23,218 nt of DNA from an uncultured Collinsella sp. (lineage in GTDB: Bacteria; Actinomycetota; Coriobacteriia; Coriobacteriales; Coriobacteriaceae). The stretch lies in NCBI GenBank assembly GCA_902490365.1, contig CABUDQ010000036.1, forward strand, positions 1-23,218. Direction: 5' to 3'. A program made the position numbers and the translations under genes. Shown here in pieces: positions 1 through 6,824 of this stretch; position 1 is the stretch's first letter, and every line of letters begins with the position of its first letter. The notes below the pieces were generated by a model that did no database searches, was not told the DNA's origin, and worked only from the letters and a program-made list of their open reading frames with translations.

Positions 1-95
1 CGGGAGGCAAGCGTGGTTATCAGCTCGAGCTTGCACCTGATGATTTAATTGCATTTTGCGGGGCGACAGTTGCCGCGATTACGAGAGAGGACTGA
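1..95 (+). CDS. ybaK: Cys-tRNA(Pro)/aminoacyl-tRNA deacylase, C-terminal end only
   Basis: Only the last 30 residues are present, read in the third frame and ending at TGA 93-95. The start GGKRGYQLEL and the end AAITRED match the C-terminus of YbaK from memory (E. coli has GGKRGLDIEL and ends ADIARRD). YbaK is a free-standing trans-editing enzyme that hydrolyses cysteine mischarged on tRNA(Pro) in the cytoplasm. The catalytic region lies upstream of the window, so activity cannot be judged. The stop is 3 bases before the murJ ATG, and the murJ ribosome binding site (GAGAGAGGA) lies inside this gene, which suggests co-transcription. Confidence 0.8.
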   Translation, partial: GGKRGYQLELAPDDLIAFCGATVAAITRED

Positions 96-98
96 GCG

Positions 99-1781
99 AT
101 GCCGCAGGAAGAATTGAAGCGCGGAGCTCATTTTGCAGAAGAATCTGCGCCTCAGACACCCTCATCCGAAGCTTCTTCATCGCGAGATGACACTGACGAC
201 ATGGGCTCGTCGGACTACTCCACGGTTGGTCGTTCCGCCGGGCTTATGACCATCCTGACCATCGTGTCTCGCGTCACTGGTTTTATCCGCACGTGGGCAA
301 TGGCGGCCGCTATCGGCATGTCGCTACTCTCGTCCTCCTATCAGGTCGCCAACAACCTGCCCAATATGCTCTACGAACTCGTGATGGGCGGCATGCTCGT
401 GACGGCGTTTTTGCCCGTGTACATGGGCGTGAGGCGTGAGCAGGGTCGCGAGGCCTCGAACGAGTACGTGGGCAACCTGCTCGGCATTCTGCTTTTGGTG
501 CTGGGTGGCATTTCGTTGCTGGGGACCGTGTTCGCCCCGGGCTTTATCTGGACGCAATCGTTCCTTTCGGGTGACGGCGGCAGCATGGATACCGCTGCGT
601 TCATGTTCCGTTTCTTTGCCATCCAGATTCTGTTTTATGGTTTGGGTTCGGTGTTCTCGGGCGTTCTCAACGCACACCGCGACTACTTCTGGTCGACGTT
701 TGCCCCGGTCCTCAACAATGTGATCGTCATTGCGAGCTTTATGGGTTTTGCGCCCGTGTCCGCACAGTTTGGCGAACGTGCCGGCATCATCTTGATTGCG
801 GCCGGTACGACCCTCGGTGTCTTTGTTCAGATGGCATGTCAGATTCCCGCGCTTGGCAAGCACGGCGTGCATCCCCATATCCATATCGACTTTAAGGACC
901 CCGCGCTGCGCCAGACGATTGCGCTCGGTATCCCGACGCTGCTCGCCACGGTGTGCATGTTTGTCTCGACTTCTATCACCAACGCTGCCGCGCTGGTGGT
1001 CCAGCCCGAGACTGGCCCTTCCGTCATCGCCTATGCGCGCCTGTGGTACACGCTGCCCTACGCGCTGATTGCCGCCTCGCTTTCGACGGCGCTCTATACC
1101 GAGCTCTCTCACGACGCACAGGAGAAGGATTACGACAGCGTTCGCACGGGCATTTCGCGTGGCGTCGCCCAGATGCTGTTCTTCCTGATTCCGTTTGCGC
1201 TGTACCTGATTGTCTTCGCGCGTCCGCTCAACATGATTTACTGTGCCGGCAAGTTCGATGAATCCGGCGTGGCGCTGGTGTCCGAGTTCCTTGTCTACCT
1301 GGCGTTCTCGCTGCCGCTCTACGGCGTGGTCGTGTTGATGCAGAAGAGCTTCTCTGCCTTGCTCGACATGAAGCCCTATAGCCGCTATTGCCTGTATTCC
1401 GCCATCGGCCAGGCCGGCTCGGTTCTGCTGTTTGGCGTTGTGCTGGGCTTCGGTATGCCGGCAATCGCGCTTTCGTATGTCGTCGACTACGTGATCTTGG
1501 TCGGCTGTTCGCTGTGGTGGCTGCGTCGTCGCCTGCGTGGCCTTCAGGTCAAATCTATCCTACATGGCGGTTTCTTTGGCCTTTTGCTCGGTGGCCTGGG
1601 TGCTGCCGCAGGCACCGGCGTCATGTGGGCGCTTGAACACTTTGTCGGGGCACTTGGCGGCTCGATTCTGATTACTCTTGGCTATGTTTGCGTTGCGGGT
1701 GTCGTCTCGCTTGCTGTTACCTTTGGCCTTGCCGTCATCCTTAAGATGCCCGAGGTCTCGGCGCTGCTTCGTCGCAAGTAG
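99..1781 (+). CDS. murJ: Lipid II flippase MurJ (MviN family)
   Basis: MurJ moves lipid II across the cytoplasmic membrane for peptidoglycan synthesis. The 560-residue product has a hydrophilic, acidic N-terminal extension of about 43 residues, then a strongly hydrophobic body consistent with the family's 14 membrane segments. Conserved family elements are visible: RVTGFIRT at about 58-65 (the R-x-x-G-x-x-R of helix 1) and NNLPNMLYELVMGGML at about 85-100, followed by AFLPVY. The ATG at 99 follows GAGAGAGGA with suitable spacing. There is no C-terminal pseudokinase domain like that of mycobacterial MurJ. It abuts uvrC with no gap and follows ybaK by 3 bases. The extension is poorly conserved in character, so a later internal start cannot be fully excluded. 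Confidence 0.92.
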   Translation: MPQEELKRGAHFAEESAPQTPSSEASSSRDDTDDMGSSDYSTVGRSAGLMTILTIVSRVTGFIRTWAMAAAIGMSLLSSSYQVANNLPNMLYELVMGGMLVTAFLPVYMGVRREQGREASNEYVGNLLGILLLVLGGISLLGTVFAPGFIWTQSFLSGDGGSMDTAAFMFRFFAIQILFYGLGSVFSGVLNAHRDYFWSTFAPVLNNVIVIASFMGFAPVSAQFGERAGIILIAAGTTLGVFVQMACQIPALGKHGVHPHIHIDFKDPALRQTIALGIPTLLATVCMFVSTSITNAAALVVQPETGPSVIAYARLWYTLPYALIAASLSTALYTELSHDAQEKDYDSVRTGISRGVAQMLFFLIPFALYLIVFARPLNMIYCAGKFDESGVALVSEFLVYLAFSLPLYGVVVLMQKSFSALLDMKPYSRYCLYSAIGQAGSVLLFGVVLGFGMPAIALSYVVDYVILVGCSLWWLRRRLRGLQVKSILHGGFFGLLLGGLGAAAGTGVMWALEHFVGALGGSILITLGYVCVAGVVSLAVTFGLAVILKMPEVSALLRRK

Positions 1782-3728
1782 GTGCGCGTGGCCGGTCACG
1801 ACAACATTCCAACGCTTGCCGAGCAGGTTTCGCGCGTTCCCACGCAGCCCGGCTGCTACCTTTGGAAAGACGCCAAGGGCGATGTCATCTACGTAGGCAA
1901 GGCGAAAAACCTGCGCGCCCGTATGCGTCAGTACGTGACGCTGCAGGACGAGCGCCAGAAGATCCCGCTGATGATGCAGCTGGTGGCGAGCTTTGACTAT
2001 ATCGTGGTGGAGACCGAGCACGAGGCGTTGGTGCTCGAGCGCAATTTGATTGGTCAGTACCATCCGTACTTTAACGTCGACCTCAAGGATGACAAGAGCT
2101 ACCCCTTTATCGCCATTACAAAGGGCGACCTGTATCCCGCTATCAAATACACGCGTGAGCGTCATAAGCCGGGAACGCGCTATTTTGGACCTTATACCGA
2201 TAGCCGCGCGGCACGTGAGACGATAGATACGCTGCGCAAGGTTATCCCCATCTGCTCCGCATCCTGTGCGGAGTGGCGTCGTTGTCGCCGTATCGTCGAG
2301 TCCCACAAGGGCGAGGAAGACATCGTCAATATGATTTGCGCGCAAAACGGGCGCCCCTGCTTTGACTACCATGTCGGGCGCGGCCCGGGTGCGTGTGTCG
2401 GCGCGATTTCCCCGGCAGACTATGCCAAGAACGTCAAGCGTGTCGAGCGCTTTTTGTCGGGCCATCGCAAGGATGTCGTCGATGAGCTGACCTCCGAGAT
2501 GACGGATGCCGCCGAGGCGCTCGACTTTGAGCGCGCGGCACGCGTCAAACGTCGTTTGGAGGTCATCAGGGGTCTGGACGATCGTCAGCAAGTCGTTTTT
2601 CCGTCCAGTGTCGATATCGATGTCATCGGTTTCTATCGCGAGGAGACCATCTCCGCCGCTTGCGTCTTCGTCGTTCGCGAGGGCCGAACAGTTCGCACCT
2701 GTGAGTTCATTCTCGACAAGGGTCTTGATGTTGACGAGGAAGAGCTCCAGTCGGGCTTTCTTAAACGCTATTACGACGAGACGGCTGATATTCCAGCTGA
2801 GGTCAACCTTTCCGTCGAGCTTGAGGATGCGGAGGCGCTGGGGGAGTGGCTTGCGGGCAAGCGTGAGCGTTCCTGCCATCTCCATAGGCCGCAGCGTGGC
2901 GAAAAGCACCGTCTGCTCGATATGGCATCCAAAAATGCGCGCCATGCTCTCATGCGCTACATGATGCGAACGGGGTACGCTGACGACCGCACCAATCAAG
3001 CGCTCCTGGAGCTCGAAAGTGCGTTGGCGCTGCCATCGCCGCCGTTGCGTATCGAGTGCTTCGATATCTCTACACTGCATGGCACCTTTACGGTCGCCTC
3101 GATGGTGGTGTTTACCAACGGGCGCGCCGACAAGAGTCAGTATCGTCGTTTTAAAATTCAGGCCGAATTGGACGAGGCAAACGACTTCGTGTCGATGTCC
3201 GAGGTTTTGGGACGACGTTATGCTCCCGAGCGTATGGCCGACGAGCGCTTTGGCTCGCGCCCCGATTTGCTCGTTGTCGATGGCGGTAAGCCGCAATTGA
3301 CCGCTGCGATCAAGCAACTTGAGGCTCTTGGGCTCGATATACCAGTTTGTGGCTTGGCAAAGGCCGATGAGGAGGTTTTCGTGCCTTGGGACGAGACTCC
3401 CGTCGTGCTGCCGACCGGGTCCGCGTCGCTCTATCTAATTAAACAGGTGCGCGATGAATCGCACCGTTTTGCCATCACGTTCCATCGCGAATTGCGCGAT
3501 AAAGCCATGACGGTTTCGGTACTCGATGACGTTCCAGGCGTGGGACCCACCAGAAAACGTGCCCTTATGCGCCATTTTGGCTCGATGAAGCGTTTGCGCG
3601 CGGCGAGCGAGCAAGAGATCGCGGAAGTTCGAGGCGTTCCTGCCGATGTCGCCAAAGCGGTTCACGAGGCGCTCGTTGCATGGAATGCCGAGCGCGCCGA
3701 GGCGGCGGCAAAGCAATCCGAAAACTAA
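1782..3728 (+). CDS. uvrC: Excinuclease ABC subunit C (UvrC)
   Basis: UvrC makes the two incisions around a DNA lesion after UvrAB recognition in nucleotide excision repair. The domains appear in family order over 648 residues: GIY-YIG nuclease at about 20-100 (GCYLW, then VIYVGKAKNLRAR), a Cys-rich segment at 155-206, a UVR UvrB-contact segment at about 230-265, an RNase H-like nuclease domain at about 423-575 (IECFDIS, VVDGGKPQL), and C-terminal helix-hairpin-helix motifs at about 580-635 (VPGVGPTRKRALMRHFG). The start is a GTG directly after the murJ stop; a second GTG at 1788 is an equally possible start, and neither has a strong ribosome binding site, suggesting translational coupling to murJ. 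The Cys-rich segment is unusual: it has Cys at 158, 162, 168, 186, 193 and 205, but Gly201 where the usual third cluster Cys would sit. Confidence 0.96.
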   Translation: MRVAGHDNIPTLAEQVSRVPTQPGCYLWKDAKGDVIYVGKAKNLRARMRQYVTLQDERQKIPLMMQLVASFDYIVVETEHEALVLERNLIGQYHPYFNVDLKDDKSYPFIAITKGDLYPAIKYTRERHKPGTRYFGPYTDSRAARETIDTLRKVIPICSASCAEWRRCRRIVESHKGEEDIVNMICAQNGRPCFDYHVGRGPGACVGAISPADYAKNVKRVERFLSGHRKDVVDELTSEMTDAAEALDFERAARVKRRLEVIRGLDDRQQVVFPSSVDIDVIGFYREETISAACVFVVREGRTVRTCEFILDKGLDVDEEELQSGFLKRYYDETADIPAEVNLSVELEDAEALGEWLAGKRERSCHLHRPQRGEKHRLLDMASKNARHALMRYMMRTGYADDRTNQALLELESALALPSPPLRIECFDISTLHGTFTVASMVVFTNGRADKSQYRRFKIQAELDEANDFVSMSEVLGRRYAPERMADERFGSRPDLLVVDGGKPQLTAAIKQLEALGLDIPVCGLAKADEEVFVPWDETPVVLPTGSASLYLIKQVRDESHRFAITFHRELRDKAMTVSVLDDVPGVGPTRKRALMRHFGSMKRLRAASEQEIAEVRGVPADVAKAVHEALVAWNAERAEAAAKQSEN

Positions 3729-3753
3729 ACACGCCTCTAAACAACTGATATAC

Positions 3754-3776
3754 ATGATTGCGTGATTTTCAATCAT
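3754..3776 (+). terminator. Possible weak terminator after uvrC
   Basis: Arms ATGATTG (3754-3760) and CAATCAT (3770-3776) are perfectly complementary around a 9-base loop and are followed by TTATTT. The stem is short and AT-rich, so termination would be weak. The position, 26 bases after the uvrC stop, is its main support. Confidence 0.3.
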
Positions 3777-3934
3777 TTATTTCACGGCGATTACCAGCCG
3801 ATTTCGGGTTTAATTAACGCTAAAACGTTTGACTAGCCATGGTGAACAACCCTGCTATCCAGCGGGTTGACGAAGACTGATATCTCACCTCGTCGATACA
3901 TACTGTCTGGCGAATCGTTTGTCAATGAATTCGG

Positions 3935-3957
3935 TGAACGGTAGTAAATACCGTTCA
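3935..3957. promoter_or_regulatory. Perfect inverted repeat, candidate operator of the importer operon
   Basis: Arms TGAACGGTA (3935-3943) and TACCGTTCA (3949-3957) are exact reverse complements separated by 5 bases, a geometry typical of a dimeric repressor site. It overlaps a possible promoter: TTGTCA (3919-3924), 17-base spacer, TAGTAA (3942-3947). A repressor bound here would cover that -10 element. The binding protein is unknown; GntR- or RpiR-type NanR regulators are the usual candidates for sialate genes, but no known NanR consensus is recognised here. Confidence 0.5.
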
Positions 3958-3996
3958 AGCGTATGTATGTATCGGTCGCCGAGCGCGGCACCTCAG

Positions 3997-4024
3997 TTGG
4001 GTTCGTCGGTAGGTAAGGTATATA
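3997..4024 (+). promoter_or_regulatory. Candidate promoter for the importer operon
   Basis: TTGGGT (3997-4002), a 16-base spacer and TATATA (4019-4024) resemble a housekeeping promoter with a poor -35. A transcript would start near 4031 and carry the leader hairpin at 4041-4064 just upstream of the ribosome binding site. The alternative is the pair at 3919-3947 that overlaps the inverted repeat. Sequence alone does not decide between them. Confidence 0.35.
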
Positions 4025-4093
4025 TCGTCCGCAAGTTGCGCGGGGGCACGTCTAGGCGCTCCCGGGTAAGATTCTCTATTGATAGGAGAAGAC

Positions 4094-5707
4094 ATGGCCA
4101 TCATCAACAAGGGTATGTCCAGGCGTTCGTTCCTCGGCCTCACCGGCAGCGTCGCTGCTGTCGCAGGGCTTGGTCTCACCGGCTGCGGTGGCAGCTCCAA
4201 CGACGAGGGTTCCGCTTCCGGTTCCACCGATTCCGCCAACCGTGGCGGCGGCGTGATCACCGCTGGTTCCGCTTACGCTCCGTCCAGCTTCGATCCCGCC
4301 AGCACCGGCTCCGCTGTGGGCCTGGGTGCTAACTGGCACGTCGTCGAGGGCCTCTACGGCATCGATTACCACGACTACAGCACCTTCAACGAGCTCGCCA
4401 CCGACGATCCCAAGTCTGTGGACGACACCACTTTCGAGGTCACCATCCGCAAGGGCGCCAAGTTTTCCGATGGCACCGAGGTCACCGCTGACGATGTCGT
4501 TGCCTCCTACACCGCTTGCGCCGCTTCCGCTACCTATGCTCCGTTCTTCCAGCCCTTCGAGTCCATCGAGGCCAAGGACGCCAGCACCGTGACGGTCAAG
4601 ACCAAGGTCCCCAACTTCTCCCTGCTCAAGGATCGTCTGGCCATCGTCCGCGTTACCCCGGCCACCCAGACCGAGGAGGATCGCGCCAAGCAGCCGATCG
4701 GTTCCGGCCCCTGGATGTACGACTCTATCTCCGATACCGAGATCACCCTGGTTCCCAACCCCGAGTACAACGGTGAGTATGCTGCCGAGGATAAGAAGAT
4801 CCAGTACAGCATCCTGACCGACCCCACCGCTCGCGTTACCGCTCAGCAGGAGGGCTCCACGCTCGTTATGGAGCTCGTTACCGCTGACGCCGTCGACCAG
4901 CTCGAGAGCGCCGGCTGCAAGATCGATAACGTTCAGGGTTTCGGCACCCGCTTCATCATGTTCAACGTCGCCAAGGAGCCTTGGAACAACGTCAAGGTCC
5001 GTCAGGCTGTCATGTATGCGCTCGACACCGAGAAGATGGTCAGCAACACCTTCGCCGGCCTTGCCACCGCTGCCAGCTGCTACCTGCCCAAGAGCTTCAC
5101 CAACTATCATGAGGCTTCCACGGTGTACAAGACCGACGCCAAGAAGGCTAAGAAGCTCATCGAGGAGTCTGGCATCACCCCGGGTGCCATCACCCTGCGC
5201 ACCACCGACAACGAGCAGATTAAGGGCATGGCCGCCCAGGTCAAGAACGACCTCGACGCTCTCGGCTTCGATGTGACCATCCAGACCGATACCTCGCCGG
5301 CCACCTACGCTGCCATCGACGGCGGCGAGGCCTACGATATCCTCCTTGCCCCTGGCGATCCTTCCTGCTTCGGCGCCGACCCCGACCTGCTGCTCAACTG
5401 GTGGTACGGCGACAACGTCTGGATGCAGACCCGTTGCCCGTGGAAGGAGTCCGCTGAGTGGCAGAAGCTCCACAGTCTCATGGACGAGGCTCTTGCCGCC
5501 GAGGGCGACGAGCAGCAGAAGAAGTGGAACGAGTGCTTCGACATCATTGCCGACAACGCCGTTCTGTACCCCGTTGTCCACGTCAAGACCGTCTCCGCTT
5601 CCTGGGACGATCCGTCCACTGCGCCCAACGGCGAGGCCCTCGATGGCTTCAAGGGCATCGGCACGACGAGCATGTCCTTCAGGGGCGTTGCGACCGTCAA
5701 GGCGTAA
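4094..5707 (+). CDS. Tat-type lipoprotein solute-binding protein (SBP_bac_5 / Dpp-Sat type)
   Basis: Extracellular ligand-binding component of an ABC importer, anchored by a lipid. The 537-residue product starts with a twin-arginine signal (SRRSFLG, Arg10-Arg11), a hydrophobic stretch and a lipobox LTGC with Cys31, then a Gly/Ser/Asp-rich linker. The body matches family 5 binding proteins (FSDGTEVTADDVVASY, PIGSGPW, VRQAVMYALD). The ATG at 4094 is chosen because AGGAG lies 5 bases before it and the signal peptide fits; an upstream in-frame TTG at 4079 is rejected. The binding protein leads the permease and ATPase genes. Its preference for C-ending and GAG/AAG codons resembles that of gap and pgk, suggesting high expression. 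The family is usually called peptide-binding, but SatABCD-type sialic acid importers belong to it, and the nan genes downstream favour sialic acid or a sialoconjugate. Confidence 0.9.
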   Translation: MAIINKGMSRRSFLGLTGSVAAVAGLGLTGCGGSSNDEGSASGSTDSANRGGGVITAGSAYAPSSFDPASTGSAVGLGANWHVVEGLYGIDYHDYSTFNELATDDPKSVDDTTFEVTIRKGAKFSDGTEVTADDVVASYTACAASATYAPFFQPFESIEAKDASTVTVKTKVPNFSLLKDRLAIVRVTPATQTEEDRAKQPIGSGPWMYDSISDTEITLVPNPEYNGEYAAEDKKIQYSILTDPTARVTAQQEGSTLVMELVTADAVDQLESAGCKIDNVQGFGTRFIMFNVAKEPWNNVKVRQAVMYALDTEKMVSNTFAGLATAASCYLPKSFTNYHEASTVYKTDAKKAKKLIEESGITPGAITLRTTDNEQIKGMAAQVKNDLDALGFDVTIQTDTSPATYAAIDGGEAYDILLAPGDPSCFGADPDLLLNWWYGDNVWMQTRCPWKESAEWQKLHSLMDEALAAEGDEQQKKWNECFDIIADNAVLYPVVHVKTVSASWDDPSTAPNGEALDGFKGIGTTSMSFRGVATVKA

Positions 5708-5803
5708 GACTCGCTTGAGTCTGTATGCAGGATGTCGGTCGTTGGGACCGTATCCTCATAGTTGAAACAAAGACCCGGGCGGCAACGATGTCGCTCGGGT
5801 CTT
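5707..5803 (+). promoter_or_regulatory. Three tandem stem-loops between binding protein and permease genes
   Basis: Hairpin 1 has arms AGACTC/GAGTCT (5707-5722, overlapping the last stop base). Hairpin 2 combines AGGAT/ATCCT and CGGTC/GACCG (5729-5756). Hairpin 3 is a 12-bp stem with one G-T pair (5770-5781 with 5792-5803, 10-base loop). None is followed by a T tract, so they are more likely 3' protectors or processing and partial termination signals than full terminators. They would leave the binding-protein mRNA more abundant than that of the membrane genes. Confidence 0.6.
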
Positions 5804-5864
5804 GTAATGAGTATCCGTACTCATATACCAGTTGGTCCTACCGACAAAAGAAAGGGGAGAGAAC

Positions 5865-6821
5865 GTGAACAACTTGCTACGTTTGATTGGAAGGCGTCTT
5901 GTGGCGCTGCCGATCATGGCATTGGGCGTCACCGTCCTGGTGTTCTTCCTTATGTCGTTCTCCAAGACCGACCCCGCCTACACGGCGTTGGGTGACGGTG
6001 CCTCGCCCGAGGCGGTTGCCGAGTACCATGAGAAGTATGGTCTGGACGACCCCTGGCCCGTGCGCTACGTGCGCTATATGGGCGATTTGATCCATGGCGA
6101 CATGGGCACCTATGGTGCTGCTCGCAACTCCGTTGCCAAGCGCATCTCCACGGCCCTGCCCGTCACGATGCAGCTGACCTTCATCGGCCTTGCCATCGGT
6201 GCGGTCGTTTCGTTTTTACTCGGCGTCATCGCGGCACTGTATCGCGACAAATGGCCGGACCAAGTGATCCGCGTCTTTTCCATCGCCGGCTTGGCAACCC
6301 CGTCGTTCTGGCTTGCCGTTCTGTTGATCCTGCTGTTCTCTTCCTACCTTAAGGTGCTTCCGGCATCGGGTGCTCTGCCTCACTTCATCACGAATCCGGC
6401 TGGCTATCTGGGACGTATGATCATGCCCGCTATCGCCTTGGCATTTCCACTGACGGGCCAGATGACTCGTATCGTGCGTACCGCCATGGTCGAGGAGCTC
6501 GATAAGGATTATGTCCGTATGGCTCGCGGCGCCGGCGTTCCCGAGAAGGTCGTCGTCGGCATCAACGTTCTTCGCAATGCGCTGATCACCCCGGTCACCA
6601 CCCTCGGTCTTAAGATCGGTTACCTCATGGGCGGCGCCGTCGTCATCGAGGTTATCTTCAACCTCCCCGGCATGGGCACCGCGATTCTGCAGGGCGTTCA
6701 GGGCAACGAGGCGAACCTGGTTCAGGGCGTCGTTATCGTCGTTGCTCTTGCCTTCATCATCATCAACATCGTGGTTGACATGCTCTACCTGCTCATCAAC
6801 CCGCGCATCAGGACGGTGTAG
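5865..6821 (+). CDS. ABC importer permease (DppB/OppB type)
   Basis: One of the two membrane subunits of the importer. The 318-residue product has an N-terminal membrane helix preceded by RLIGRRL, the periplasmic segment YGLDDPWPVRYVRYMGDLIHGDMG typical of DppB/OppB (described at about 59-82), about six membrane segments, and the EAA cytoplasmic loop contacting the ATPase at about 204-234 (DKDYVRMARGAG ... VLRNAL). The GTG start at 5865 is chosen because AAAGGGGAG lies just upstream with about 6 bases spacing; a longer in-frame form from 5832 would include that ribosome binding site and is rejected. The next gene begins 3 bases after its stop, so the two are co-translated. Confidence 0.92.
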   Translation: MNNLLRLIGRRLVALPIMALGVTVLVFFLMSFSKTDPAYTALGDGASPEAVAEYHEKYGLDDPWPVRYVRYMGDLIHGDMGTYGAARNSVAKRISTALPVTMQLTFIGLAIGAVVSFLLGVIAALYRDKWPDQVIRVFSIAGLATPSFWLAVLLILLFSSYLKVLPASGALPHFITNPAGYLGRMIMPAIALAFPLTGQMTRIVRTAMVEELDKDYVRMARGAGVPEKVVVGINVLRNALITPVTTLGLKIGYLMGGAVVIEVIFNLPGMGTAILQGVQGNEANLVQGVVIVVALAFIIINIVVDMLYLLINPRIRTV

Positions 6822-6824
6822 ATT

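Larger units (their letters stand above)
3729..4093 (+). other. 365-base intergenic regulatory region, uvrC to transporter
   Basis: No convincing gene is present. The region is more AT-rich than its surroundings and carries several separate dyads: a 7-bp-arm hairpin after uvrC (3754-3776), an AAACGTTT palindrome (3823-3830), CAACCC/GGGTTG arms (3847-3852 and 3864-3869), a 9-bp-arm perfect inverted repeat (3935-3957), a short (GTAT)3 tract (3961-3972) and a leader hairpin with 7-bp arms including one G-T pair (4041-4064). The number of dyads suggests a regulated promoter driving the importer and sialate genes. No divergent regulator gene is found here. Confidence 0.6.

Noticed and set aside
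1560..3317. Minus-strand open frame of 585 codons opposite uvrC and the end of murJ
   Set aside because: Covered by two unmistakable plus-strand genes; no ribosome binding site or family motif was found.
3961..3972. (GTAT)3 tandem repeat
   Set aside because: Only three units, too short to suggest slippage-based phase variation with any confidence.
3919..4332. Plus-strand open frame crossing the importer promoter region
   Set aside because: Translation is Arg/Ser-rich and runs out of frame into the binding-protein gene; the dyads and promoter-like elements explain the DNA better.
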